Shown here: positions 34,095-44,271 of the stretch, piece after piece
Layout: every line of letters starts with the position of its first letter
How positions within the stretch are numbered: the first letter of the stretch is position 1
NCBI GenBank assembly: GCA_031002005.1
Contig: CM061919.1
Span: forward strand, 36,855,088 to 36,919,087
Source: Vandiemenella viatica
Taxonomy: Eukaryota; Arthropoda; Insecta; Orthoptera; Morabidae
Length of the DNA stretch: 64,000 nucleotides
Direction: 5' to 3'
The notes under the pieces: model-generated
Told to the model about the DNA's origin: nothing
Database searches by the model: none
Seen by the model: only the letters and a program-made list of their open reading frames with translations
Made by a program: the position numbers and the translations under genes

Positions 34095-34434
34095 CAGTGG
34101 CGTAGCTAGGTCAACAAGGGCCCCGGTGCAAAAAAATTATTTTGGGCCCTCAGGCCAGACGGGCGACGTTTTTTTTTTTTTGCTTTGTGTGCTGGTAGGG
34201 GCCCCCTGAACTGAGGATGGGGGCCCCCGAGCAGTGGTTGCCCCCCCCCCTGAGCAGCGAGGGCCCTTAGTGAGGGGCTCCTGTGTTCTCAGGGGCCCTT
34301 AGACGACGGTAGAGATATAAAAAAAAAAGGTCGCCAGTTTGCCGTGAAGGCTCGTGGGCCCTCTAAACTGCGCTTGAGGGCCCCTTGAGGTATGCTTGGG
34401 GGCCCCCTGAGCGTGAGGGCCCCGGTGCACTGCA

Positions 34435-34442
34435 CCGCCTAG
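34435..34442. repeat. 8-bp target duplication, left, of hAT-3
   Basis: CCGCCTAG, identical to 37013-37020. Confidence 0.85.
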
Positions 34443-34499
34443 TAGAGATGGGCAGGTCCGAGATTTTAAAGGAGTCGGGTCCGGATGTACATCCAGCGC

Positions 34500-34745
34500 T
34501 GCGGACCTGCATCCAGGTTCCATGTCCGCGGACCTGTATGGGTCCGGCTCTACAATCGGGCGGGCGGAGTGTATGGCGGAACTGGATCTGTGCGGACCTA
34601 CATCCAGTTACATGTCCGGCGGAGTTGTATGGGTCCGGTTCTACAATCGAGCGCGCGGAGTGTATGGCGGAACTGGATGTGTATGGACCTACATCCAAAT
34701 ACGTGTCCGGCGGACCTGTATGGGTCCGAACCTACAATCGAGCGT
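34500..34745 (+). repeat. 91-bp tandem repeat at the left end of hAT-3
   Basis: TGTATGGGTCCGG recurs at 34535, 34626 and 34717 (91 bp apart), with TACAATCGAGCG and GAGTGTATGGCGGAACTGGA in each unit. The unit length shifts the reading frame, so the open frames seen here in all three phases are artefacts of the repeat. Confidence 0.85.
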
Positions 34746-35594
34746 ATGGTGGATACAAATCCTACCAAGGAGAACTGCAGTATGAGTTATATCGTGTTCA
34801 TCCATTAATTTATGAAATGAAAGAATATTAATTCTGATAATTTTGTTTTATTTTTGTCTGAAACTCACAATTGTACGTAATATTAGAAAATCACAGCATA
34901 ATCAGACTTGATAATGATAAAAGTAAAAGTAAAATTTCTGTGGGCTTCTATAAGAATAAAATGAAATCATTTCTTAATAATGTTTAAGTACTACTAAAAA
35001 AAATCGAAAGTCTTTGTTAACTGTTAGTTTTTTTACTAAAAATGAAATTATTCAAGTCTCAACATCTTGAGATAAATATTGCCTTTCCACAATATACCAG
35101 CTTAAGAAACAGTTTATTATAAATGAACAAAAAACAAAATTGCAAGTATAACTTATTTTAAACTGTGAGGGAGAAACTACGTGAGATTTGTTCTTATATT
35201 ATGTATAGTGTTTTGCTCTGTATGCTATGTGAAACTATTTTGATTGAGTGAATAAAACGTTGACGTGAGTGCTAAATCGAGTGCGATACAATGCATTTTA
35301 ATCAAACAGTAATATTTATGTTTTGCCAGCTACCATAAGGTGTTTTTGGTGCTTTCAAAATCTTTATTTTATTTTGTGCAATTTCAGAAACTTTTAATTT
35401 ATTTGTAATTTTATTTAATATTATTTCCAATTTACCTGAACGTATTTTTAATCAAGATTTAATTCTTAGTAATAATAACCGATTGTTTGAGCCATTGTTA
35501 GAAGTTCTAGAAACGACTGGATTATAAAATATTTCTGTAAAAGCGGCCAGCAGAGTAGCTCGCAATAATGTCACATAATCATTTATATATATTA

Positions 35595-36387
35595 CTAACT
35601 GTTACCCGCGACTTCGTACGCGTAGATTTAGAATTTGATTGTTAGAATTGGATATACAAAGCTGAAAATTATCTAAGATGTCCCAAACAACACTGAGTCG
35701 GCATAATATGACGGGAACGCCATCGATATACCATTCTACCTTCGAACCTGTCTCATGACTAAAACTGTTATTCATATCGGAAAAAGTATCCTATTTCGTT
35801 CCCAAATATACAAATTATTTCCTTGTCATCGGTATAAACATATATTCATCAAAACGTAAAATAAAAAAGATGGAGACTCACTTTCGCATACACAATATTA
35901 TTAGTTTAGATCATACAAAAACTACCTGTGAAACCAGTATACCGTGAATAAAGTTAACGCTTTCTAGCGCCAAAGATTTGCCAGAACATGGTATCCTTAC
36001 TATAAAATCCCAGACTTGGCTCGAACTATGAAAAACAATTCATAAAAATATTTGTGCTCCATGGGATTAGATCCCGAAGCAACGCTGGAGGATTTATAAG
36101 AAGCAAACTCGTTACCACTACGCCACCCTAACAATACTGGAAGCAGTTGCGCATTACAAATATAGATATATATTATGCGTTTGTCTTTCACAGTTGAGAT
36201 AGTTTTCATAATTTAATGACAATATGTTCTTATTTATACATAATATAGTATCCCATCTCGATCCTAATGTCAAACAGCATCTTCCCGTCAAATTTCATCA
36301 CGATCGGAGTATCCGTTTAGCCCAAGGAACGTAACAAACAGACAAAGACAGACCGAGTTACTTTCGCATTTATAATATTAGTATAGA
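35595..36387 (-). mobile_element. non-autonomous Helitron carrying a tRNA-like segment
   Basis: On the minus strand it starts TCTATACTAATATTATAAAT after A and ends CGCGGGTAACAGTTAG before T. The hairpin CGCG-TACGAAGT-CGCG lies about 10 nt before the end. TTAG instead of CTAG is the one deviation. The interior carries a tRNA-like stretch (36055-36130). Confidence 0.65.
36055..36130 (-). repeat. tRNA-like segment (SINE head or decayed tRNA)
   Basis: On the minus strand GGGTGGCGTAGTGGTAACGA fits a pol III A box (TGGCGTAGTGG) and TTCGGGATCTAATCCCATGG fits a B-box/T-arm (GGGATCTAATCCC, the consensus being GGGTTCGAATCCC). Spacing is tRNA-like. Acceptor-stem pairing is not convincing, so a SINE head or a captured tRNA relic is more likely than a working tRNA gene. 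Confidence 0.5.
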
Positions 36388-37012
36388 TATGTATAATGTT
36401 CCTTGAAAACTCTACGAACCGTGTTTCTGCAATAAAGAGATGTTAAATGTATTATCTGATTTGTCCTTAAGCCATCAGAATTCAGAAAGTTAAAAATTCT
36501 AGACACTTTGTGATCAATCAAACTGAACGTTAAAAGTTTAATAATACTACAACGCATTAAAATTACAAGTTAAATTATAAGTCCATTCTTATTTAGCACG
36601 AAAAACACTCCTCACCTTAGAAGCACGAACCCGACCAATAAAAATGTACTACCGGGTTTTAGCTACCCATTGGCATTTAATAGTTATTGTAATTATCTAC
36701 TAGTAGTCAGACATTAAGAAATAGTTTTTCATTTATAATCTCATCTTTAAACAGAACTGTAATCCAATCGTACAGTAAATGACATTAAACTCTTCAGAAC
36801 ACAGATTTCAAATCGGAACTGTAATGAAAAACTGCGTTCCAGCTCCGCGGTTGCAGGTCCGGCCGTGGTTCAACCTCCGGCCACGCGAGAACTGTGGCGC
36901 TGTTACAGGTCCGACTGGAAGCAGGTCCGACAAGCTCTCGGATGTACATCCATCCCTAGCGCAAGTGATACGGGTCCGCGGACCTGCATCCATCCGGACC
37001 TACCCATCTCTA

Positions 37013-37050
37013 CCGCCTAGCCCCATAGTAGCTACGCCCCTGACCGCTTG
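37013..37050. repeat. right target duplications of hAT-3 and hAT-2
   Basis: 37013-37020 is CCGCCTAG (hAT-3) and 37043-37050 is ACCGCTTG (hAT-2); between them is the last 22 bp of hAT-2. Confidence 0.85.
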
Positions 37051-39103
37051 TATCAATTGTAACATGGCGAGCCAATATTCAAACATCTTTGGGCGAGCCT
37101 TGTACTGCATCTCGGATAAATTTTCTATCTGTCAATTTCGTGCGACGTTTTACAACGAAATGTAGCAAAGAAATATTGCAACAAAGATTTAACCGTCATT
37201 TCAAAAGATTGTAATTGTTTTTGAGCGACTGCGGCAACTAGTAGCTGCGCGCCACTATAACATTTCGGCATTTTTAATTTATTCGTGGCCTCTTTTCCGT
37301 GAAAGGAGAGTGCAAAAAGTGAAGAGGATATTACAACGAAGCAGTCAAAACAAATTTCAACAGGTCAGTACCAGTTTCGGGATGGTGGAGAATATCCCCT
37401 TCCATCCCCGACCTGTTTTTCAGCCACTGTGAAGAGTTTCATAAATCCACTTTCAGTCTGCATAGCCTCTATTTACAAAGTTTATTTGAAACAATATATT
37501 ATACCAAGCCACCACTCTAATTATGAACTCAGATTGCACCATTAAATGGCTAAATGACAAGGCATGTGTTGCTGCAACTGAATAACTCGTTTCTAAAGGG
37601 CGTCACGAACTGAAGAGTAGTGATAACGAACTGTAGCGATGCTAGAAACCCTATTCTTGAAACGAGTTTCGCAAATTTTTTGGCGTTAGTCCTTCTAAGA
37701 GCTTCAATACCACTTCCCATCGCCTTTTTTAATCGAGAGAATAAAACAAATATAGTCAAAATTTTATTACGAACTTCATTCGTTTTGAATACATTTGCCA
37801 TTATAATAAGACATTATTCTCGTTATTAGTGATACGGCGAAGATGCTCCATCATTACAGGATCATAAACCCAGGAAGTTGCCATCATTAGAAATATTTCA
37901 GTTCCAAAGCTTCCTCTGAACGAGACATCATTTTTCGTCTTCAGTCGGTATTTACACATGTTTGTCTAGTACGTTCCAGTTATTAATGGCATCTCACGCT
38001 TCTATCTACCTGAGCATGGTGTGATTGTGATCTGAGGAAGTTTCGTGAGACGCTCTGATAAGTAAATCCAATCATCGAATCCTTCTTTTCCCAAATAAAA
38101 ATAAGACATTCTGTTAAATAAATAACATATAAACAATATACTTTATTTGCAGATTCAGAATAAACAAGCTGCCTACTTTTATGTTTCTTCATTTGGTGTT
38201 ACTCTTTATTACATATTTGAAAAATGACGTCCACGATTTTCACCTTGGATTTTTCGTTACTTGAATAATTGTTTGATCTCTGCCAGCAGAGTTAATGAGC
38301 GACAATTTTGAAATATCTTCATAATTTGTACTTTGAAAAGGCGACTGTGGTGGTATGTCTTATATATCCATTTGTAACTTTTTGAACGGCAGACGAGGTT
38401 CCAGCCATAGATAAATCTTCTCGCATATGCTGCTCTTAATCATGAGTCTCGTCTGAATAATATCCATTAAAAGTTTTCTTCCGTCGCGTGTTGACCTAGT
38501 TCTGGTGACGATTCAGATGACATCTAAAAAAAAATTTGAAGCGTTCTCAATTTTGTTTTCTTTTTAAGTATTGTGCGCCATCCAGGTTTTTTTTTGTTTT
38601 GTTTTTTAGGTTAGTGACATTTCTTGTCTGTAAAAGACAGATAAGTTTTGTAAATATTCACGATACCAACGTTAATTGTATTCACTGAGGATCTAATATG
38701 GTAGAAAGAGATAAATAGGTTGAATCTAGCCCCATGCACATGTACACGCATGCATGAAATTAGAGACTACAGCTGGAAAGGCAGGAAGCAGGTACGGGAG
38801 GTGCGACGCCGCACGGGAGGGTGCTAACTTTGGAACGAGCTGTGATTTTCATGATTGGAGTTACTCGAACTGACTCGAGTAGCAACTCGAATTGACTCTA
38901 TTCCATGATAACATATAACTATGCATTAAGCTGAATTTCTTACTCTTATAACTTCTCATATATGATGTGTGTTAAAAGCAGGGTTATCATAAAGTTTATC
39001 TTTCATTTTTTGCGCAGACGATCTCTCGCTGCATTTTCGGCGCCCCCCATATGACAGCGCCCGGTGCGGTCACACCGCTCGCACCGCCCTAGGGCCACCC
39101 TTG
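37051..39103. other. right part of the outer hAT-type element
   Basis: About 2 kb with no recognisable transposase. Frames of 60-83 codons (e.g. 37550-37801 minus) have no identifiable domain. The last 330 bp become GC-rich toward the terminus. Confidence 0.4.
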
Positions 39104-39111
39104 TGTGCAAA
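39104..39111. repeat. 8-bp target duplication, right, of outer hAT-type element
   Basis: TGTGCAAA, second copy of 17785-17792. Confidence 0.8.
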
Positions 39112-39581
39112 ATAGCAAGGTATTCTGATTTTCTACACTACACCAACAAGAATTTGAGAACAAAGTCATCCCATTGAGAGCTATGACTAAATATTTATAG
39201 ACGGGCACCGAAGTTTTGCAAAACCTATCGCCCACTTCAACTTACTTATGAAATGATATTCCAGGTTCTTTCCTCTCTTGCCTATGCAACACAAGATGGC
39301 ATTATAAAACACTTATACACATTACAAAATGAAATAATCACAGCATCTAACTCTATGTTAACATCGCATTTGTTTGAACGGCGAGATTTTAGAGCCTGCT
39401 TCACAGATTTAACGTCACTTCTCCTCCATGGTTTTAATCAGTGGTCAACGAATAAAGTAGAGGTAGTTTTTGTTTATATTGGATCGATAGAGATCTGATA
39501 CAGATTGTCTCTGCGATTCGGTATGATATGTGGGAATAGGGAAATGAATATTTTCATAATGTAATCGTTGTCTGTTCTAAT
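39112..39581 (+). other. putative promoter and 5' untranslated region of NMNAT
   Basis: Single-copy-looking DNA directly upstream of the NMNAT start codon. An 81-codon frame (39253-39498) has no domain. No clear TATA box or initiator was identified. Confidence 0.35.
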
Positions 39582-39657
39582 ATGACGGATCCGAAGGTGT
39601 TACTTGTGGCATGCGGAGCGTTTAATCCTCCCACTCATATGCATCTTCGTATGTTTG
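39582..39657 (+). CDS. Nmnat: NMNAT exon 1 (nicotinamide mononucleotide adenylyltransferase)
   Basis: Encodes the first 25 residues plus one base. MTDPKVLLVACGAFNPPTHM holds the nucleotidyltransferase GxFxPxTxxH signature (GAFNPPTHMH, residues 12-21), which binds ATP phosphates. NMNAT joins NMN and ATP to make NAD. The match to animal NMNATs runs along the whole piece (VACGAFNPPT...HLRMF), and the start matches the usual N-terminus length. The exon ends ATGTTTG|GTAATG; removing the following 117 nt makes MF-E-IARDHL, the family sequence. This is the only confident host gene in the window. Confidence 0.9.
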
Positions 39658-39774
39658 GTAATGCTATTCAAAAATCGAGCTGTTATAATTTTTGTTATTT
39701 CCCCAGAAACAAACCTTGCATCATCCAAAATCTTAAGTTAAAGTCTTTGTTTGTCTTAAATTATTCAATTCCAG
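39658..39774 (+). other. NMNAT intron 1, 117 nt, no stop in frame
   Basis: GTAATG at the 5' end and a pyrimidine-rich TTGTTTGTCTTAAATTATTC followed by AATTCCAG at the 3' end. It is phase 1, and its length is a multiple of three without an in-frame stop, so an unspliced transcript would read through with 39 extra codons. The inserted peptide would fall right after the catalytic motif. Confidence 0.85.
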
Positions 39775-39995
39775 AAATAGCCCGGGACCACCTTCGAAAA
39801 TTAGGATTAAAAACTGTAGGAGGTGTCATCTCACCAGTTCACGATGCATACGAAAAAAAAGACTTAATGTCGTCAACTCATCGTTGTGCAATGGTTCAAC
39901 TGGCTCTGAAAAATTCTGATTGGATTAAACTATCTACCTGGGAATGCCAGCAAGATACATGGTTTCGAACGCGTATAGTTCTGCAGCATCATCAA
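39775..39995 (+). CDS. Nmnat: NMNAT exon 2
   Basis: Encodes residues 26-99: EIARDHLRKLGLKTVGGVIS, then PVHDAYEKKDLMSSTHRCAM, VQLALKNSDWIKLSTWECQQ and ending RTRIVLQHHQ. ISPVHDAY with KK, HR.AM and the W-x-x-LSTWE motif are conserved NMNAT positions contacting the nicotinamide nucleotide and shaping the Rossmann fold. The exon ends CATCATCAA|GTAAGT, a perfect donor at a conserved boundary after LxHHQ. The remaining two thirds of the protein were not found downstream within the 24 kb left, implying a long intron filled with mobile DNA. Confidence 0.9.
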
Positions 39996-40168
39996 GTAAG
40001 TTAACATGAACACTTTTCTGAAATGTTAACTTCAGTTGTAGTGACTGCAGCTTTTAAAATTGTGTTTTTTCATTTTGACAACATTAGAAAACTTCTCTTG
40101 AAAAACAGAAAAAAAAAAATAGCAGTAGCAGCTGCTTCATGGGTAACACGTTAAGATGTCGAAACATA

Positions 40169-40276
40169 CAAAAATTGTCGTGTCAGTCTGAAATTTGATA
40201 CACACATTCCTTAGTCAAATATTATCGCCTAAGGAATGTGTGTACCAAATTTCATACTGATAGGACAATTTTTGGG
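40169..40276. repeat. hairpin of about 45-bp arms inside the left terminus
   Basis: AAAAATTGTCGTGTCAGTCT...CACACATTCCTTAG is followed, after a spacer of 15 nt, by its reverse complement CTAAGGAATGTGTGTACC...GGACAATTTTT. About 40 of 45 positions pair. It is absent from the right terminus, so it looks like a separate small foldback insertion. Confidence 0.8.
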
Positions 40277-40519
40277 GTAATATCTAGATCGCGATACCGC
40301 TGCAAGCACTTACCGCCTCGCGATGTAAACACTTCCGGATGGCGAGAGTATGACGTCACTACGATGCTGAATGTAATGTAACGTATACGTTCCGCTCGCA
40401 GCTTTAAATGTCACTAACAGGGCCTTCCACGGAAATTAGTCCATCACTAATACGTCTTATATCGAGAAATCGTTATTTTTGCACCAGTAGTACAGGAATA
40501 AATTCATTTGCGATGAGGT

Positions 40520-40740
40520 TTTGATGCAGCCTGGACCACATTGAAACGTAACTATCAAACACCTTATTGCGGATACCTAATGTCGTATCTATCGCTGTTT
40601 ACATCTTAATGCAGCCTGGACCAAGTGAAATGTAACCATTGCACATGATATTGCTGAAACCCAATTTCCAAATTGTATCTATCATTGTTAGTATGGTCCA
40701 GGCTGAGTTTCAACCTAAACGCAAATGGTTATTGACGAAA
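40520..40740. repeat. diverged repeat units with CCTGGACCA
   Basis: GATGCAGCCTGGACCACATT, then TTAATGCAGCCTGGACCAAG, then the inverse TGGTCCAGGCTGAGTTTCAA. The first two are tandem, about 80 bp apart; the third is inverted. Confidence 0.6.
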
Positions 40741-41184
40741 TCTTGTTTTTATAAATATTTTATTTCATATGAATGATTTTAATAGCAATTTCAGCCATGC
40801 GACGAAATATAGAAGAACGGAATTAAATACAAATCAAAGGAATTCTGACTAATAACGTTAACGCTAATGAACGATATCAATTATCAGTTTGGAATGTTGT
40901 ACATATTATAATCATATTAGTAATTGTGCAAGTAATAATTTTCTTTAACTTTTTTAATCCGTTAATTTTTTTATTAGTAGTAGTATTGGTTACGTTCTAT
41001 GGCCTAACGTGAATTTCTCAAATAGATCGAAGGCTGAACATGTCACACACGGAAACACAGTGACGTCATACTCTCTCCATCGGAAAGTGTTTACAGCGGG
41101 AGGTGGTAAGTGGTTGCAGCAGTATCGCAATCTAGATATTACCCAATTTTTGTAGGTTCCGACGTATTAACGTGGATCCCAGCC

Positions 41185-42380
41185 TGGACCAGCATGACAC
41201 CGTTAAATGTACTGTACTTCGGAAGTAGTTTTAGCAGAGTCTTGCTTGTGACCACTGCAGTATTGTGATGCCAATACCTTACGGAATCGCGATCCCCAGT
41301 AGTCCCACTTTTTGATTGAACATTATTACAAATCGCGATGACTCTGTAGTTACTGGTATCCAAAAATATTAGTCTTGGTCTCAACATTTTCATTTTTACG
41401 CACATTTCTTGGACAGTATTATTTGATAATGTTTGTTATATTTATAATACATTGTTAAACTGTAAGTGATCTCTATTAGGCAATTTCCCTTCGCTATATG
41501 CCTACTCGTATTCAACCTCCAATGGTATTAATGTTATGTACAATGAGATATGTCCATGAAGACTTACATTGATAAACATTATGTAGAATGAATACACTGC
41601 AACATATGATTGTTCAGTGAATTGTAACAATGGATGGTGACAGTAGACATACTGGTCCAAGTTGAATTTCAACCTATACACAGGAGTTGGTATTGTTGGA
41701 CGTCACAATACAGTTGCTGGTGATAGCTTACCTTTTTTGCTACGGTAATTTTTGTGTCAGGTTTTTACAGTATGTATACATCAGATGGAACAGAAATATA
41801 TTCTTATCCAGGGTGAATTGTATGCTATCTTTAACCACTGGTAATATTGCTTCATTGAAATAAAAACTTTTACACCACACACAAGAACACATTCACTGAA
41901 CTGGCTTAGGAGGATATTCAAAGTGTTGATGTAATGAACCAAATTCATTAGTGCATTGGCAGTTCCATTAGACCGTTGGTACTACATCCTTCTGCCTAAC
42001 CAACGATGCAAAAGATTCTAAGTACATTCTATTTACTTAATATTAATTCTTCAGATTAACTAAGAAAGTAATTATAATATAGGCCTACAAAATCCTGCAC
42101 CGTTCAATTGTGCAGGGCGTAGGTTTGTATAAGCCCTTAATCACTAATATTCATGCACTACTTAACACTGTTATTGTGATAACAGTACAAATATTTGCTT
42201 TTAGTGCTACCATGCTCATAAATTGGCCTACTGGTTTAAAAGGTTCTACATGTTTCTTTTAAAAAAATTGTTGCAACAGATAAATAGTCACAACTATCAT
42301 TTCCATGGTGCCATAATCTGATGATAGATTCTTGTAGAACTCGATAAAAATAACCAGAAATTATTATTTTTTTTTTTTTT
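41185..42380. other. no gene recognised
   Basis: NMNAT intron DNA with isolated traces of the GGTCCA/TTTCAACC repeat (near 41184, 41651, 41808). An 88-codon minus-strand frame at 41139-41405 is not supported. Confidence 0.35.
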
Positions 42381-43080
42381 GATATCTTGCTTTGTTCTTG
42401 AAATATCTTGATTGAAAGATGATGTAGTTAGGCTGACATGCATCCTGGACCAGAAGGGAAATTGGCAGTGCAGTAGCTTTAAAAATTGTCATACCCATTT
42501 CTGAGGATATACTGTTTAGAAAAAAGTGTAAATGAAAGCAAAAAGGATTGTACTTCAGACATGCAACAGAAAAGTTACCATACGGCACAGAATTAACAGT
42601 AGCAAAGAACAGCCATCTACAATGACATTATTTATGCCTAATATTATTGAAGAAAAGATCAAAATCTTTGAATCTCACTTAGGTCTCAAAATATCGTACG
42701 TCAAAATGTTCCTGTAAATGTGGGAAATTTTACTTCTAGTCCAGTTGGCATTTCATCTTAACTACATCTTCTTTTACATAAGATATCTCTAGAACGAAAA
42801 GTCCTATTTATTTGCATAAGAATGCACTGTGAAATGGTAGCTACAAAGAAAATTTTTCTTCTGGTCCTGGCCGCATCTTAACCTGTCAGCATAACCTTTG
42901 ACACACGATATGCCTAGAACTAAGCAAAAACTTGAAATGTCTTGCCTTGTTGCATCATAAGAATGTATCTTCAAATGGCGGCACGATAGGAAATTTTTCT
43001 TCTGGCCTAGATCACATTTCAGTCTAACCATGCAATTTATGAACCCAGCAAAATTTAAAAATATGGACAGTTGCATATCT
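42380..43080. repeat. diverged satellite-like repeat, mixed orientation
   Basis: Units of about 120-170 bp with GATATCTTGCTTTGTTCTTG, CATCCTGGACCAGAAGG (forward) or TTCTTCTGGTCCTGG-type (reverse) and ATTTCAGTCTAACC. Monomers are too diverged for exact borders by eye. Confidence 0.55.
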
Positions 43081-43095
43081 TATATCTTTAAACGA

Positions 43096-43330
43096 GCAAT
43101 TCTTGTATATATATATATATTTCGGATCTCGGAAACGGCTATGACGATTTGGATGAAATTTGATATTTAGATAATGTTTTGACTTTTAAGATTACCTAAA
43201 TAGTTGTCTTCCGTACAAAAAAGCGAGTTTGCAAAATACAAACAATTTTTTCACTTGATATCTCGAAAACGGCACTAGCGCCATCTCGTAGACAATTCAG
43301 GTACCAGAAAGCCTACAAATAGATTCTCTC
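43096..43330. repeat. dispersed repeat, copy 1
   Basis: (TA)n followed by TTTCGGATCTCGGAAACGGC, ACGATTTGGATGAAATTTGA, TCTCGAAAACGGCACTAGCG and CAGGTACCAGAAAGCCT. The second copy is at 44272-44455. Confidence 0.65.
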
Positions 43331-43639
43331 TGATTTCAAAGAATATTTAAATGAACAGTTCTTGTATACTGGCTGAGGCGTGGAAATAGTAACATTGCAA
43401 GTTTAATTGTAAAACATTTAAAAAGGAAGATAATTAAAAATTTATGATTGGTTTTGTCAGAGGTGATAAACTTCTTTGAAAATAATATTACCGGTACCAG
43501 TTATAAACTAATCACCGTTTACTTTTAGACCGTAAAAAGTGGTTGTTAGTTTGTCATTAAATACTACCACGCGAGGTATGAGCATAGTTTTAGCGGAGTG
43601 AATTGATTTACCACTGATGATGTTCTATCATTACCGTGA

Positions 43640-44160
43640 CGTCACAATCTGATGATGAATTCTTATAGAACGCGACGAAATATATCGAAAATAAAGAATA
43701 AATGTTCTTGGTTTACGAGATATAGCATGTCAAAAATCAGTTATAGGTATAGTTCCTTGTGCTTTTGGCGACGTTTCTTCTGGTCCATGCTGTATTTCAA
43801 CTTAACAACAACCTTTTGGAACAAAATAAAACATTAAAAGTACATTTCCACCGTATCGACATAGTGCTTTTGGTGGATTCTTTTTCTGGTCCAGATCGGA
43901 TCTAATCCTAACCTCTTCACTTGAGGTATCAGAAAAATAAATTCTTTATTTTCGATTTTTCTCGACGAGTTTCATACGAATTCATCATCAAACTTGGCTG
44001 TGACGAAATTTATCTTCTGGTCCAGGTCGCATTTCAACCAACCACGTCAATTTTGCGATATGATATCTCGAGAACTAAGCGAGATATATAAATTTAAAAA
44101 TATTTTGTACTTTAAATTTTTCTCGTCGAGGTACATAAGAATCCATCATCAAGGGTTTTC
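43640..44160. repeat. diverged satellite-like repeat, both orientations
   Basis: A forward unit starts at about 43640 (TTCTTATAGAACGCGACGAA, ATCGAAAATAAAGAATAAAT, CTTCTGGTCCATGCTGTATTT), the same layout as the 150-bp repeat at 16791-17239. From about 43930 units run in the opposite direction (TTCTTTATTTTCGATTTTTC). Confidence 0.7.
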
Positions 44161-44271
44161 ATAGAATGCCCTGAATTAACACAAATCTCGCAACGTTAAT
44201 CAATCCCTGACTGGCATTAAGATTTCTGTTTAACATAATAATAGCATTTTTCTTTGAAAGCAATTTATGAG

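Larger units (their letters stand above)
34443..37012. mobile_element. hAT-3, inserted inside hAT-2
   Basis: Termini TAGAGATGGGCAGGTCCG and TAGAGATGGGTAGGTCCG (one mismatch in 18), with perfect 8-bp duplication CCGCCTAG. Both subterminal regions are rich in GGACCTG/CAGGTCC words. No transposase was recognised; the middle is AT-rich and carries a Helitron (35595-36387). Confidence 0.85.
34095..37042. mobile_element. hAT-2, non-autonomous hAT element
   Basis: Termini CAGTGGCGTAGCTA and, from the other end, CAGGGGCGTAGCTA (one mismatch in 14), flanked by 8-bp duplication ACCGCTTG. The remaining own sequence (34095-34434 and 37021-37042) is only about 370 bp and consists mainly of repeated GGGCCC / GGGGCCCCC blocks and A or T runs, so it is a MITE-like internal-deletion derivative. 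Confidence 0.85.
17793..39103. mobile_element. outer hAT-type element, host of the nested block
   Basis: The left end CAGAGGTGGCCCTAG and the right end, read inward on the other strand as CAAGGGTGGCCCTAG, form 15-bp inverted termini with two mismatches. They are flanked by the identical 8-bp duplication TGTGCAAA. CA at the tips and 8-bp duplications are hAT hallmarks. Removing Gypsy A, the 34.1-37.0 kb hAT and the small Helitron leaves roughly 2.5 kb, in which I recognised no transposase. The right subterminal part (38780-39090) is GC-rich with GCGCCCGGTGCGGTCACACC. Given the 21-kb span, chance matching of both termini and duplication is unlikely. Confidence 0.75.
40140..41180. mobile_element. 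TIR element in the NMNAT intron, superfamily unknown
   Basis: The left end GGGTAACACGTTAAGATGTCG and the right end, read inward, GGGATCCACGTTAATACGTCG form inverted termini. Homology goes on through GGGTAATATCTAGATCGCGA, TGCAAGCACTTACCGCCTC, GTAAACACTTCCGGATGG and AGAGTATGACGTCAC, about 150 bp in all. The interior holds diverged repeat units (CCTGGACCA words). No transposase is visible and no target duplication was found. Confidence 0.65.

Noticed and set aside
34385..34831. Open frames of 87-148 codons in all three plus-strand phases
   Set aside because: They arise because a 91-bp stop-free GC-rich repeat shifts frame at each unit; no domain, and the region is a transposon end.
36055..36130. 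Functional tRNA gene
   Set aside because: The T-arm is imperfect and the acceptor stem does not pair convincingly; embedded in a Helitron. Kept as a tRNA-like segment.
37550..37801. Possible transposase piece of the outer hAT-type element
   Set aside because: 83 codons with no motif that I can tie to hAT transposases.
43096..43330. Helitron call for the TTTCGGATCTCGGAAACGGC repeat
   Set aside because: A TC-like start can be imagined in TCTTGTATATATATA but no CTAG end with hairpin was located, so it is left as an unclassified dispersed repeat.
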